Source of the DNA: Polynucleobacter sp. AP-Titi-500A-B4
Lineage (GTDB): Bacteria; Pseudomonadota; Gammaproteobacteria; Burkholderiales; Burkholderiaceae
Reading direction: 5' to 3'
Length of the DNA stretch: 64,000 nt
Assembly (NCBI RefSeq): GCF_018688095.1
Contig: NZ_CP061311.1
Location: 928,861 to 992,860, forward strand
Positions 15,675 to 24,573 of the stretch are shown one piece after another (position 1 is the stretch's first letter; the number at the start of each line of letters is the position of its first letter). Below the pieces are notes generated by a model. It was given only the letters and a program-made list of their open reading frames with translations, made no database searches and was not told the DNA's origin. A program made the translations under genes and the position numbers.

Positions 15675-16040
15675 ATGAAAAAACTCTCCATTCTTACTCG
15701 ATTGCTCGTCTGTGCTGGTCTAGCATTTGCTGGTTTTAATGCTCAGGCTGATGAAGTTAAAGGCAGTGCAGCAGCTGGTAATGCCAAGGTTTGGCTATGT
15801 GTTGGCTGTCATTCCATCCCAGAATACCGCGCTGACTATCCATTGGTTTATAGAGTACCTAAGTTGGGTGGCCAAAATGCGGCTTACATCGCATCTTCTT
15901 TGTCTGAATACAAGAAGGGCAACAGAAAGCATCCAACGATGCGTTCTATCGCAGGCAGCTTGTCTGACCAAGACATGGCTGATATTGGCGAATACTACGC
16001 TGCGCAAACTGCCAGCTCACCTAACAACCCATTGAAGTGA
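15675..16040 (+). CDS. Periplasmic monohaem cytochrome c (class I)
   Basis: 121 residues. A Sec signal peptide (Lys-Lys N-terminus, hydrophobic core, AQA cleavage after residue 25) precedes haem-binding CVGCH at 42-46. A candidate axial Met lies in HPTMRSIAG near residue 94. The fold and size fit one half of a cytochrome c4/c553-type protein, an electron carrier in the periplasm. It is followed 13 bp later by a second monohaem cytochrome, so the pair is probably one transcript. Confidence 0.88.
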   Translation: MKKLSILTRLLVCAGLAFAGFNAQADEVKGSAAAGNAKVWLCVGCHSIPEYRADYPLVYRVPKLGGQNAAYIASSLSEYKKGNRKHPTMRSIAGSLSDQDMADIGEYYAAQTASSPNNPLK

Positions 16041-16053
16041 TAGAGATACGTAT

Positions 16054-16407
16054 ATGAAATTTGCACTAGTAACAGCAGTTTTGCTTTCCAGCATTGGTCT
16101 AGTTAACGTGGCGAATGCCGCTAGCGTAGATAAAGGTCAAGCTCTAGTTGAGAAAGCCAATTGTGCTTCTTGCCATGGCGCTGGATTAAATGCACCGATT
16201 CTGCCTGTTTATCCAAAGTTGGCTGGTCAATATCCTGATTACCTTTACTACGCATTGAAGGCATACAAGGTTGGCAACGGGAATGCTCAGTATGGACGCA
16301 ATAACGCGATCATGAGCTCTCAAGTTCAAGCATTCTCTGATGCTGATCTCCAAGACATTGCTGCTTACATCTCCTCCTTGCCAGGAAACTTGGTTATTAA
16401 GAAGTAA
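16054..16407 (+). CDS. Periplasmic monohaem cytochrome c (class I), second of pair
   Basis: 117 residues. A signal peptide (cleavage after ANA, residue 22) is followed by CASCH at 37-41 and a candidate axial Met in NNAIMSSQV near 90. It resembles its upstream neighbour in layout and size but is not a close copy. The two together equal the two domains of a dihaem cytochrome c4, encoded separately. The electron donor or acceptor is not evident here. A strong inverted repeat follows. Confidence 0.88.
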   Translation: MKFALVTAVLLSSIGLVNVANAASVDKGQALVEKANCASCHGAGLNAPILPVYPKLAGQYPDYLYYALKAYKVGNGNAQYGRNNAIMSSQVQAFSDADLQDIAAYISSLPGNLVIKK

Positions 16408-16440
16408 CTCTGCTTGAGTTGGACTCTGGCTGTATTTAAA

Positions 16441-16473
16441 ACAAAGGCTTAGAATAATCTTCTAAGCCTTTGT
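16441..16473. terminator. Bidirectional intrinsic terminator (cytochrome pair / gntR)
   Basis: A perfect 14-bp stem, ACAAAGGCTTAGAA paired with its complement, encloses the 5-nt loop TAATC. It lies between two convergent genes, so it can serve both. Flanking T-runs are short. Confidence 0.75.
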
Positions 16474-16492
16474 TCTTTATGGATAAATTACC

Positions 16493-17131
16493 TTATCTTA
16501 GAGCTTCTAAGCCTCTCGCCAAATGTTTGCGCATGGCACTTTCAGCACCAGCTTGGTCTCTTTTTAAAAGGGCATTCAGAATCTCACGATGCTCAATAAG
16601 TGAGTTTTGGAGTCTTCCAGTGCTCGTTAAAGAATCCTTGCGATGCAATTTAAGTACTTTACGCAGATCAGCAATGACACCATTCATCCAGCGATTGCCG
16701 GCAATTTCTTGGATTAATTCATGAAATTTGCCATTTATTTCGAAGAATTGCTCAATATCTCGATCTGCGGCAGCTTTTTCTAGGCGGTGATGCCAATAAT
16801 CTAGTTGGTTTAACTCTTCTTCAGTTGCCTTAGAGGCTGTTTCACGTGCCGCTTCACCCTCAAGGAGGGAGAGAATGGTGAAGATTTGCTCCAGGTCCCT
16901 TCTGGCCACCTCGGTAACATAGGCTCCCCGACGCATTTTGATGGTGACTAAGCCTTCAGAGGCTAAAACCTTAATAGCTTCACGCATTGGAGTACGACTG
17001 ATCCCAAATTGCTCCGCAAGGCTTTGCTCATCTAGCCAGCTTCCTGGCGCTAAGAGTTTGGCAAATATTTGCTCCCGAAGACGGTCAGCGACGTCTTCAT
17101 ACAATGGCCTATTATTCAGTTTTGTATTCAT
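16493..17131 (-). CDS. GntR-family transcriptional regulator, FCD subfamily
   Basis: ~212 residues from ATG 17131. The N-terminal winged helix-turn-helix has the GntR pattern (DEQSLAEQFGISRTPMREAI, about residues 33-52, then LASEGLV). The C-terminal ~130 residues form an all-helical FCD ligand domain, which usually binds a carboxylic acid. A TTG at 17158 could add nine residues, but it lies within the predicted promoter, so ATG is preferred. The gene is divergent from methylmalonyl-CoA mutase and is the obvious candidate regulator of the propionyl-CoA genes and of itself. The ligand is unknown. Confidence 0.88.
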   Translation of the reverse strand: MNTKLNNRPLYEDVADRLREQIFAKLLAPGSWLDEQSLAEQFGISRTPMREAIKVLASEGLVTIKMRRGAYVTEVARRDLEQIFTILSLLEGEAARETASKATEEELNQLDYWHHRLEKAAADRDIEQFFEINGKFHELIQEIAGNRWMNGVIADLRKVLKLHRKDSLTSTGRLQNSLIEHREILNALLKRDQAGAESAMRKHLARGLEALR

Positions 17132-17143
17132 AATTATGAATAC
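17124..17143. promoter_or_regulatory. 20-bp perfect palindrome, probable GntR operator
   Basis: The half-site GTATTCATAA is followed directly by its complement, giving a 20-bp perfect palindrome that covers the predicted start site and start codon of the gntR gene. The position fits autorepression. No second copy was noticed in the window. Confidence 0.7.
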
Positions 17144-17173
17144 ATGATAGCTGGACAAATTCTAAATAGTCAA
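17144..17173 (-). promoter_or_regulatory. gntR promoter (sigma-70 type)
   Basis: On the minus strand TTGACT (17173-17168) and TATCAT (17149-17144) are separated by 18 bp. Transcription would start about 6 nt before the ATG, inside the palindrome. On the plus strand TGGACA (17152-17157) with CAGAAT 17 bp later may be the opposing mutase promoter, so the two promoters would overlap. Confidence 0.6.
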
Positions 17174-17225
17174 GCAGAATTACAAAATCTTATATGCAAT
17201 GCAACAAAATTAACGGGAGTGCTTT

Positions 17226-19409
17226 GTGAGTTCAGAAAAGAAAAGTCCATCTAGTACATGGCCATCATTTCCAGAGACCAACTTGGAAGCTTGGAAAAAG
17301 TCGGCACAGAAATCTGCACCCAATGGTGATGTCGATAAGCTTGGTTGGAAAACTCCTGATGGAATTCATTTAAAGGCGCTTTACACATCTTCAGATACTG
17401 AAGGCCTCAATTACACCGATACATTGCCAGGTTTCGAGCCTTTTGTACGTGGACCGCAGGCAACGATGTACTCAGTACGTCCATGGACCATTCGACAGTA
17501 CGCAGGTTTTTCAACCGCAGAAGAGTCAAATGCCTTTTATCGCAAAGCATTAGAAGCAGGTGGCCAAGGTGTTTCTGTTGCATTCGACTTAGCTACACAT
17601 CGCGGTTACGACTCCGATCATCCACGCGTGACGGGTGACGTTGGTAAGGCAGGCGTTGCTATTGATTCTGTTGAAGACATGAAGATTTTGTTTGATGGCA
17701 TCCCATTGGATAAAGTTTCTGTATCCATGACCATGAATGGCGCTGTATTGCCTGTATTGGCTGGTTATATCGTGGCTGGTGAGGAACAAGGTGTCAAACA
17801 AGAACTCTTATCGGGAACGATTCAAAACGATATTCTCAAAGAGTTCATGGTGCGCAATACCTATATTTATCCGCCAGAACCATCGATGCGCATCATTGGT
17901 GACATCATTGAGTACACCGCGCAACATATGCCGAAATTTAATTCGATTTCGATATCGGGTTATCACATGCAAGAGGCTGGCGCTAACCAAGTATTGGAAT
18001 TGGCTTTCACTTTGGCTGACGGTAAGGAATACGTCAAAACGGCACTTGCTAAAGGCCTGGATGTGGATGGCTTTGCTGGTCGTCTTTCATTCTTTTTTGC
18101 CATTGGTATGAACTTCTATCTAGAGGTTGCTAAATTGCGTGCGGCACGTTTGCTGTGGTGGCGCATCATGAAATCCTTTGAGCCAAAAAATCCAAAGTCT
18201 TTAATGTTGCGTACGCACTGCCAAACATCTGGCTGGTCATTAACCGAGCAAGACCCCTATAACAACGTAGTGAGAACTACCGTTGAAGCGATGGCAGCGG
18301 TCTTTGGTGGCACGCAATCCTTGCATACCAATTCTCTAGATGAAGCCATTGCCTTGCCTTCAGAGTTCTCAAGCCGTATTGCTCGTAATACCCAATTAAT
18401 TCTCCAGGAAGAAACCCATATCACTAGCGTGATCGATCCTTGGGCTGGTTCTTACATGATGGAGAACCTAACTCAAGAGATGGCTGATAAGGCCTGGGAA
18501 ATCATTCAAGAAGTTGATGCCATGGGTGGCATGACAAAGGCGGTGGAAAGTGGCTGGGCTAAGCTCAAGATTGAAGCAGCTGCCGCTGAGAAACAAGCCA
18601 AGATTGACTCAGGTTCCGATGTGATTGTTGGTGTCAATAAATACAAACTTGGAAAAGAAGATCTCGTCGATGTATTGATGATTGATAACGACAAGGTTCG
18701 TGAAGGTCAAGTTGCCCGTCTCAAAGAGATCAGGGCTAAGCGCGACAGTAAAAAAGTAGAGGCTGCATTAGAGGCTTTAAGCAAAGCTGCTGAAGATGGC
18801 TCTGGCAATTTACTAGAGTTATCTGTAAACGCAATTCGTTTGCGGGCAACTGTAGGTGAAGTTTCTGATGCATTAGAAAAAGTTTACGGGCGCCATCGCG
18901 CCGATACTCAAAAGGTGACCGGAGTGTATGCAGCCGCTTATGACTCAGCTGAAGGCTGGGCAAAATTACAAACAGAGATCGCTGACTTTGCTAAAGAATT
19001 TGGCCGTCGCCCACGTGTGATGATTGCCAAACTTGGTCAGGATGGACATGATCGTGGCGCTAAGGTAGTAGCCACAGCCTATGCCGACTTAGGCTTTGAC
19101 GTCGATATTGGACCCTTGTTCCAGACACCAGAAGAGTGCGCGCGTCAGGCGATTGAGAATGACGTTCATGCTTTGGGTGTATCGACCTTAGCGGCTGGTC
19201 ATAAAACCTTAGTGCCAGCGATCATCGCCGAGCTCAAGAAACAAGGCTCTGATGACATCATCGTGTTTGTGGGTGGCGTGATTCCTAGACAAGATTATGA
19301 GTTCCTGTATGAAGCAGGTGTTAAGGGTATTTATGGACCAGGCACTCCAATCCCAGCATCAGCTAAGGATGTGCTTGAGCAAATTCGTAAATCCGTAAAG
19401 CCGGTTTAG
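17226..19409 (+). CDS. mcm: Methylmalonyl-CoA mutase (adenosylcobalamin-dependent, single-chain)
   Basis: 727 residues. The TIM-barrel mutase domain comes first (RGPQATMYSVRPWTIRQYAG near 79-98). A C-terminal B12 domain carries the cobalt-ligand motif D-G-H-D-R-G near residues 606-611. It interconverts (R)-methylmalonyl-CoA and succinyl-CoA. The start is GTG at 17226 with the Shine-Dalgarno ACGGGAG 6 nt upstream. It leads the cluster meaB-pccB-pccA-epimerase. The single-chain size matches the homodimeric type. Confidence 0.96.
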   Translation: MSSEKKSPSSTWPSFPETNLEAWKKSAQKSAPNGDVDKLGWKTPDGIHLKALYTSSDTEGLNYTDTLPGFEPFVRGPQATMYSVRPWTIRQYAGFSTAEESNAFYRKALEAGGQGVSVAFDLATHRGYDSDHPRVTGDVGKAGVAIDSVEDMKILFDGIPLDKVSVSMTMNGAVLPVLAGYIVAGEEQGVKQELLSGTIQNDILKEFMVRNTYIYPPEPSMRIIGDIIEYTAQHMPKFNSISISGYHMQEAGANQVLELAFTLADGKEYVKTALAKGLDVDGFAGRLSFFFAIGMNFYLEVAKLRAARLLWWRIMKSFEPKNPKSLMLRTHCQTSGWSLTEQDPYNNVVRTTVEAMAAVFGGTQSLHTNSLDEAIALPSEFSSRIARNTQLILQEETHITSVIDPWAGSYMMENLTQEMADKAWEIIQEVDAMGGMTKAVESGWAKLKIEAAAAEKQAKIDSGSDVIVGVNKYKLGKEDLVDVLMIDNDKVREGQVARLKEIRAKRDSKKVEAALEALSKAAEDGSGNLLELSVNAIRLRATVGEVSDALEKVYGRHRADTQKVTGVYAAAYDSAEGWAKLQTEIADFAKEFGRRPRVMIAKLGQDGHDRGAKVVATAYADLGFDVDIGPLFQTPEECARQAIENDVHALGVSTLAAGHKTLVPAIIAELKKQGSDDIIVFVGGVIPRQDYEFLYEAGVKGIYGPGTPIPASAKDVLEQIRKSVKPV

Positions 19410-19431
19410 TAAACCTAAGGGACAGTTGAGC

Positions 19432-20457
19432 ATGCTCGAAGCCACTGATCTTGCTTTAGTAAGTGACCTCACTGGTGCGCCATCGCTAAAGCAGCGACGC
19501 GCATTGGCGAAGGTTATTACTTTGCTTGAATCTACTCGCTTAGATCACCGTAAGCGTGCTGATGAAGTGCTCAACACACTCCTGCCAAAAACAGGCAAGT
19601 CCTTTCGCTTGGGGGTCTCTGGCGTTCCAGGGGTAGGCAAATCCACTCTCATCGAAACGCTGGGACTTTATTTAATTGATAAAGGGCATCGAGTTGCTGT
19701 TCTAGCAATCGACCCATCCTCCAGCCTGTCGGGCGGCTCTATTCTGGGTGACAAAACCCGTATGGAACGCTTATCCGTTTTAGAGAATGCCTTTATTAGA
19801 CCTAGCCCATCATCTCTGACGCTTGGTGGCGTTGCTGAAAAAACCCGTGAAGCAATGCTGGTTGCAGAGGCTGCTGGGTTTGACATCATCATCGTTGAAA
19901 CGGTCGGCGTAGGACAGAGCGAGATTGCGGTAGCAGGCATGACAGATATGTTCTTGCTACTGCAATTGCCTAATGCGGGTGATGATTTGCAAGCAATCAA
20001 AAAAGGGGTCATGGAGATTGCTGACCTGATTGTGATTAATAAAGTAGATCTTGATCCGGATGCAGCAATGCGGGCACAACTCTTTATCACCAGCTCATTG
20101 CGCTTGTTAGGATTTCAGGGTAATCCTGAGCATGCATCGCATGATGAAGACTTTTGGCACCCTACCGTAATGACATTGAGTGCCTTGGAAGGCAAGGGCG
20201 TTCCTGAGCTATGGGACAAGGTCTCCCATTTTGAAAAACTGCAAAGAGCCAATGGCAAATTTGATTCGCGTCGCAAGCAGCAGGCTGGTGCTTGGATGTG
20301 GGATCGTATTGATGCAGGTCTAAAAAACGCATTTCGCAGTAACGAAGCGGTTCAAGCGCTTCTACCCAGCTTAATTGCACAAGTAAATCAGGGAACCATG
20401 GCACCTTCAGTAGCCGCAAGACGTTTATTGGAGTCCATGGGACATGAATTTTTCTAA
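19432..20457 (+). CDS. meaB: Methylmalonyl-CoA mutase-associated GTPase MeaB
   Basis: ~341 residues with Walker A GVPGVGKST (about 64-72), the MeaB/ArgK DPSS segment, and the VETVGVGQSE and NKVDLD G-motifs. MeaB protects and reloads the adenosylcobalamin cofactor of methylmalonyl-CoA mutase, encoded 22 bp upstream. The ATG at 19432 is chosen; a TTG two codons earlier (19426) is possible. Its stop is 10 bp before pccB. Confidence 0.94.
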   Translation: MLEATDLALVSDLTGAPSLKQRRALAKVITLLESTRLDHRKRADEVLNTLLPKTGKSFRLGVSGVPGVGKSTLIETLGLYLIDKGHRVAVLAIDPSSSLSGGSILGDKTRMERLSVLENAFIRPSPSSLTLGGVAEKTREAMLVAEAAGFDIIIVETVGVGQSEIAVAGMTDMFLLLQLPNAGDDLQAIKKGVMEIADLIVINKVDLDPDAAMRAQLFITSSLRLLGFQGNPEHASHDEDFWHPTVMTLSALEGKGVPELWDKVSHFEKLQRANGKFDSRRKQQAGAWMWDRIDAGLKNAFRSNEAVQALLPSLIAQVNQGTMAPSVAARRLLESMGHEFF

Positions 20458-20467
20458 GGAGTAGGTA

Positions 20468-22000
20468 ATGAAGGAAATCATTCAACAACTGGAAGCAAAG
20501 CGCGAGCTTGCACGCTTAGGTGGCGGCCAAAAGCGGATTCAGGCTCAGCACGCCAAAGGCAAATTAACTGCCCGTGAGCGTATCGAGCTCTTGCTGGATG
20601 CTGGCACTTTTGAAGAGTGGGATATGTTCGTTGAACATCGTTGTCATGACTTTGGAATGGCTGATCAAACTGTGCCAGGCGATGGCGTAGTGACCGGCTA
20701 CGGAATGATTAATGGCCGCTTAGTTTTTGTGTTCTCGCAAGACTTTACTGTTCTTGGCGGCTCATTATCAGAGGCTCACGCTGAAAAGATTTGCAAGATC
20801 ATGGATCAAGCACTTAAAGTTGGCGCCCCAGTGATTGGTTTAAATGACTCAGGCGGTGCACGTATTCAGGAGGGTGTTGCTTCCTTGGGTGGCTATGCGG
20901 AGATTTTCCAGCGCAACGTAACAGCCTCTGGTGTGATTCCTCAGATTTCATTGATCATGGGGCCATCTGCTGGCGGTGCCGTCTACTCTCCAGCCCTAAC
21001 CGACTTCATCTTTATGGTGAAAGACAGCTCATACATGTTCGTGACTGGTCCTGAGGTAGTGAAGACCGTGACTCACGAAGATGTCACTTCTGAAGAGTTG
21101 GGCGGTGCAGTAACACACTCCACCGTTTCTGGGGTTTGTGACCTCGCATTTGATAATGATGTTGATGCGATCATGATGTTGCGACGCTTCTTTAACTACT
21201 TGCCTTTATCGAATCGCGAAAAACCGCCTCTCATTAAAGGTGCAAACCGTACTGAAGAACCAGATTTCTCCTTGGATACCTTGGTTCCTTCCAACCCAAA
21301 TCAACCTTACGATATGAAAGAGTTGATTGAGAAGATTGTGGATGATGGCGAATTCTTTGAGCTTCAACCAGACTACGCAAAGAACATCGTGATTGGCTTT
21401 GCCCGCATGGAAGGCCGCTCCATTGGCATCGTTGCAAATCAACCTCTAGTCTTAGCAGGTTGTTTGGATATCAAAGCATCTATTAAGGCAGCAAGATTCG
21501 TGCGTTTTTGTGACGCCTTCAATATTCCAGTAGTGACCTTGGTTGATGTGCCAGGCTTTATGCCGGGAACCGCCCAGGAATATGGCGGCATTATTAAGCA
21601 TGGCGCTAAATTACTCTACGCCTACGCTGATTGCACGGTTCCTAAAGTAACTTTGATAACCCGTAAAGCCTACGGTGGAGCTTATGACGTGATGGCTTCT
21701 AAACACTTGCGTGGTGACGTTAACTTCGCATGGCCTTCGGCAGAGATTGCGGTAATGGGCCCTAAGGGTGCGGTAGAGATTATTTTCCGCGAAGAAAAAT
21801 CAGATCCAGCAAAAATTACTGCTCGTGAAGCGGAGTACAAGGCCAAGTTTGCTAACCCATTTGTGGCAGGGCGTCGTGGCTATATCGACGATGTCATTCT
21901 TCCCCATGAGACTCGCAAACGAATTGCTCGCTCACTAGCCATGCTCAAAGATAAAGATTTGAAGAATCCTGCGCGTAAACACGGCAACATTCCTCTGTAA
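20468..22000 (+). CDS. pccB: Propionyl-CoA carboxylase beta subunit (carboxyltransferase)
   Basis: 510 residues of the acyl-CoA carboxyltransferase family. The N-terminal crotonase-like half contains NDSGGARIQEGV and the oxyanion segment MGPSAGGAVYSPA. The C-terminal half contains DVPGFMPGTAQEYGG and KAYGGAYDVM. It transfers CO2 from carboxybiotin to propionyl-CoA, giving methylmalonyl-CoA. Substrate choice is inferred from the mutase, MeaB and epimerase neighbours. The Shine-Dalgarno AAGGAG lies 6-7 nt upstream. Confidence 0.94.
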   Translation: MKEIIQQLEAKRELARLGGGQKRIQAQHAKGKLTARERIELLLDAGTFEEWDMFVEHRCHDFGMADQTVPGDGVVTGYGMINGRLVFVFSQDFTVLGGSLSEAHAEKICKIMDQALKVGAPVIGLNDSGGARIQEGVASLGGYAEIFQRNVTASGVIPQISLIMGPSAGGAVYSPALTDFIFMVKDSSYMFVTGPEVVKTVTHEDVTSEELGGAVTHSTVSGVCDLAFDNDVDAIMMLRRFFNYLPLSNREKPPLIKGANRTEEPDFSLDTLVPSNPNQPYDMKELIEKIVDDGEFFELQPDYAKNIVIGFARMEGRSIGIVANQPLVLAGCLDIKASIKAARFVRFCDAFNIPVVTLVDVPGFMPGTAQEYGGIIKHGAKLLYAYADCTVPKVTLITRKAYGGAYDVMASKHLRGDVNFAWPSAEIAVMGPKGAVEIIFREEKSDPAKITAREAEYKAKFANPFVAGRRGYIDDVILPHETRKRIARSLAMLKDKDLKNPARKHGNIPL

Positions 22001-22015
22001 AGGCGCTGATAAAAG

Positions 22016-24052
22016 ATGACTACGAAAATGTTTAAGAAAATTTTGATTGCTAATCGCGGCGAGATTGCTTGCCGAGTCATGAAAACCGCTAAAAAGATGG
22101 GCATTAAGACGGTTGCGGTTTATTCGGAGGCTGATAAAGAGGCGCGACACGTACAAATGGCTGACGAAGCGATTTGCATTGGACCGGCACCTTCACGTGA
22201 GTCCTATTTAGTGATGGATCGCATCATTGCTGCCTGTAAAGATACTGGCGCTGAAGCGGTTCACCCAGGCTATGGTTTCTTGTCCGAGAATGAGCAATTT
22301 GCCAAGCGTTGTGAAGAAGAAGGCATTGTCTTTATTGGCCCTAAACACCAATCTATTGCAGCAATGGGTGACAAGATCGCCTCCAAGAAACTTGCTTTAG
22401 AAGCGAAGGTCAACACTATTCCTGGTTACAACGAAGCGATTGATACCACTGATGAAGCCGTAAAAATTGCTCAGGGCATTGGTTATCCAGTAATGATTAA
22501 AGCTTCAGCTGGCGGGGGTGGTAAAGGCTTGCGCGTTGCTTTTAATGACAAAGAGGCTGCCGAAGGTTTTGCTGCCTGCAAAACTGAGGCGATGAACAGC
22601 TTTGGTGATGATCGTATTTTCATTGAAAAATTCGTTGAAGGACCACGTCATATTGAGATTCAGGTTTTAGGCGACTCTCATGGCAATGTGGTGTATCTGA
22701 ATGAGCGCGATTGCTCAATTCAGCGTCGTCACCAAAAAGTGATTGAAGAGGCACCATCTCCATTTATTGATCCAGCTACTCGTAAGGCAATGGGTGAACA
22801 AGCAGTTGCCTTAGCGAAGGCTGTGAATTACCAATCTGCTGGTACTGTGGAGTTCGTCGTTGGTAAAGATAAGTCGTTCTATTTCTTGGAGATGAATACC
22901 CGTTTGCAGGTTGAACACCCTGTAACTGAAAGTATTACAGGTTTAGATCTGGTTGAGCAGATGATTCGTGTGGCTGCTGGCGAAAAACTGGCATTCAAGC
23001 AAGAAGATGTGAAGTTAGATGGCTGGTCGATGGAGTGCCGTATTAATGCAGATGATCCATTCCGTAACTTCTTGCCATCCACTGGTCGCCTTGTGAAATA
23101 TCGTCCACCAGAATCTGTCAATGGCGTGAGGGTTGATACAGGCGTGTACGAAGGTGGTGAGATACCGATGTACTACGACTCCATGATTGCGAAATTAATC
23201 GTACATGGCAAGGATCGTACTGAGGCCATCGAGAAGATGCGCTCTGCCTTAAATGACTTTGTTATTCGCGGCATTCATTCCAATATTCCATTTCAAGCTG
23301 CGCTGTTGCAACATCCCCGCTTTGTAAACGGTGATTTCACGACAGGCTTCATTGCAGAGGAATATCCAGAAGGATTTAAAAAAGACTCTGTACAGCCTGC
23401 AGATCCAAAGCGCCTTGCTGCTTTAGCGGCATTTATGCGTTATCGCTATCTTGAACACATCAAAATGATTGATGGCCAATTGGCTGGACATGAGATGGTG
23501 ATTGCCAAGAAGTTTGTTGTAGTGACTGGCAAAAAAACAGGCTCAATGAATGATCCCTATGAAGAGCCCGTACGCATTGAATTAAAAGACGGTATTTATT
23601 CCGTCTACATCGATGATGCCGATGGCGTTAGTCGTTATGACATTGAAAGTGACTGGCGCCCCGGTCAGCTAGCCTTACATGCAACCATCAATCGCACTAG
23701 CAAAATTACTGCGCAAGTAGAGCGTAAGGGTGTTCGTTTGTATTTAGTGCTTGATGGCGCGCATTATGAGTGCATGGTTCTGAGCCCCTTAGGTGCAGAG
23801 CTACAACGTCGTATGCCAGTCAAGCTTCCACCCGATACTTCTAAGTTAGTGATGTCTCCAATGCCTGGTTTACTGACAAAGATTGCCGTCAAGCTTGGTG
23901 ATGCAGTGACTGCCGGTCAAAAGCTTGCCTCGATTGAGGCGATGAAGATGGAAAACACCATCTCTGCTGCTCAGGATGGTGTTGTTTCTGAGATCTGCGC
24001 TAAAGAGGGCGATAGCTTGGCAGTTGATCAACTTATCATTCGTTTTGAATAA
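22016..24052 (+). CDS. pccA: Propionyl-CoA carboxylase alpha subunit (biotin carboxylase + BCCP)
   Basis: 678 residues. The ATP-grasp biotin carboxylase domain (residues ~5-450) has the glycine-rich loop SAGGGGKGLRV near 163-173 and EMNTRLQVEHPVTE near 294-307. A linker (BT-like) domain follows. The C-terminal biotinyl domain carries EAMKMEN with the biotin-accepting Lys644. It carboxylates biotin for PccB. It starts 15 bp after pccB, in the operon. Confidence 0.95.
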   Translation: MTTKMFKKILIANRGEIACRVMKTAKKMGIKTVAVYSEADKEARHVQMADEAICIGPAPSRESYLVMDRIIAACKDTGAEAVHPGYGFLSENEQFAKRCEEEGIVFIGPKHQSIAAMGDKIASKKLALEAKVNTIPGYNEAIDTTDEAVKIAQGIGYPVMIKASAGGGGKGLRVAFNDKEAAEGFAACKTEAMNSFGDDRIFIEKFVEGPRHIEIQVLGDSHGNVVYLNERDCSIQRRHQKVIEEAPSPFIDPATRKAMGEQAVALAKAVNYQSAGTVEFVVGKDKSFYFLEMNTRLQVEHPVTESITGLDLVEQMIRVAAGEKLAFKQEDVKLDGWSMECRINADDPFRNFLPSTGRLVKYRPPESVNGVRVDTGVYEGGEIPMYYDSMIAKLIVHGKDRTEAIEKMRSALNDFVIRGIHSNIPFQAALLQHPRFVNGDFTTGFIAEEYPEGFKKDSVQPADPKRLAALAAFMRYRYLEHIKMIDGQLAGHEMVIAKKFVVVTGKKTGSMNDPYEEPVRIELKDGIYSVYIDDADGVSRYDIESDWRPGQLALHATINRTSKITAQVERKGVRLYLVLDGAHYECMVLSPLGAELQRRMPVKLPPDTSKLVMSPMPGLLTKIAVKLGDAVTAGQKLASIEAMKMENTISAAQDGVVSEICAKEGDSLAVDQLIIRFE

Positions 24053-24067
24053 CACAGGTGAAAAGTT

Positions 24068-24535
24068 ATGACAGCTAAGCCATTCAAAATTCTTGGTATT
24101 CAGCAAATCGCTATCGGCGGTGAAAATAAGGATCGTCTAAAAAAGCTTTGGGTCGATTTATTAGGCTTCGAATACAAAAGTACTTTTGTCTCAGAGCGCG
24201 AGAACGTAGATGAAGATATTTGCGCGATCGGATCAGGTGCACATGAGATTGAAGTAGACCTCATGCAGCCCTTTGATATTGAGAAAAAGCCTGCAGTTCA
24301 TCAAACACCCCTCAATCACATCGGATTGTGGGTGGATGATCTTCCTAAGGCAGTTGAATGGCTCTCTGCCAATGGCTTACGGTTTGCTCCAGGTGGTATC
24401 CGCAGAGGCGCAGGTGGCCACGACATCACTTTTGTTCACCCCAAGGGTAACGATGAGTTTCCAATCAGTGGCGAGGGCGTCTTAATCGAGCTTGTTCAGG
24501 CGCCTCCTGAGGTCATTGCAGGATTGCGTTCATAA
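24068..24535 (+). CDS. mce: VOC-family protein, probable methylmalonyl-CoA epimerase
   Basis: 155 residues with two beta-alpha-beta-beta-beta glyoxalase/VOC modules. Metal-ligand candidates are the His residues in LNHIGLWVDDL and the Glu of LIELVQ. PccAB makes (S)-methylmalonyl-CoA and the mutase uses the (R) form, so an epimerase is the missing step. This gene is 15 bp downstream of pccA in the same unit. The sequence alone says VOC protein; the epimerase call rests largely on context. Confidence 0.75.
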   Translation: MTAKPFKILGIQQIAIGGENKDRLKKLWVDLLGFEYKSTFVSERENVDEDICAIGSGAHEIEVDLMQPFDIEKKPAVHQTPLNHIGLWVDDLPKAVEWLSANGLRFAPGGIRRGAGGHDITFVHPKGNDEFPISGEGVLIELVQAPPEVIAGLRS

Positions 24536-24573
24536 TTTGGGTTTTGAACAGAACCCAATAGAGCGAGTGTGAA

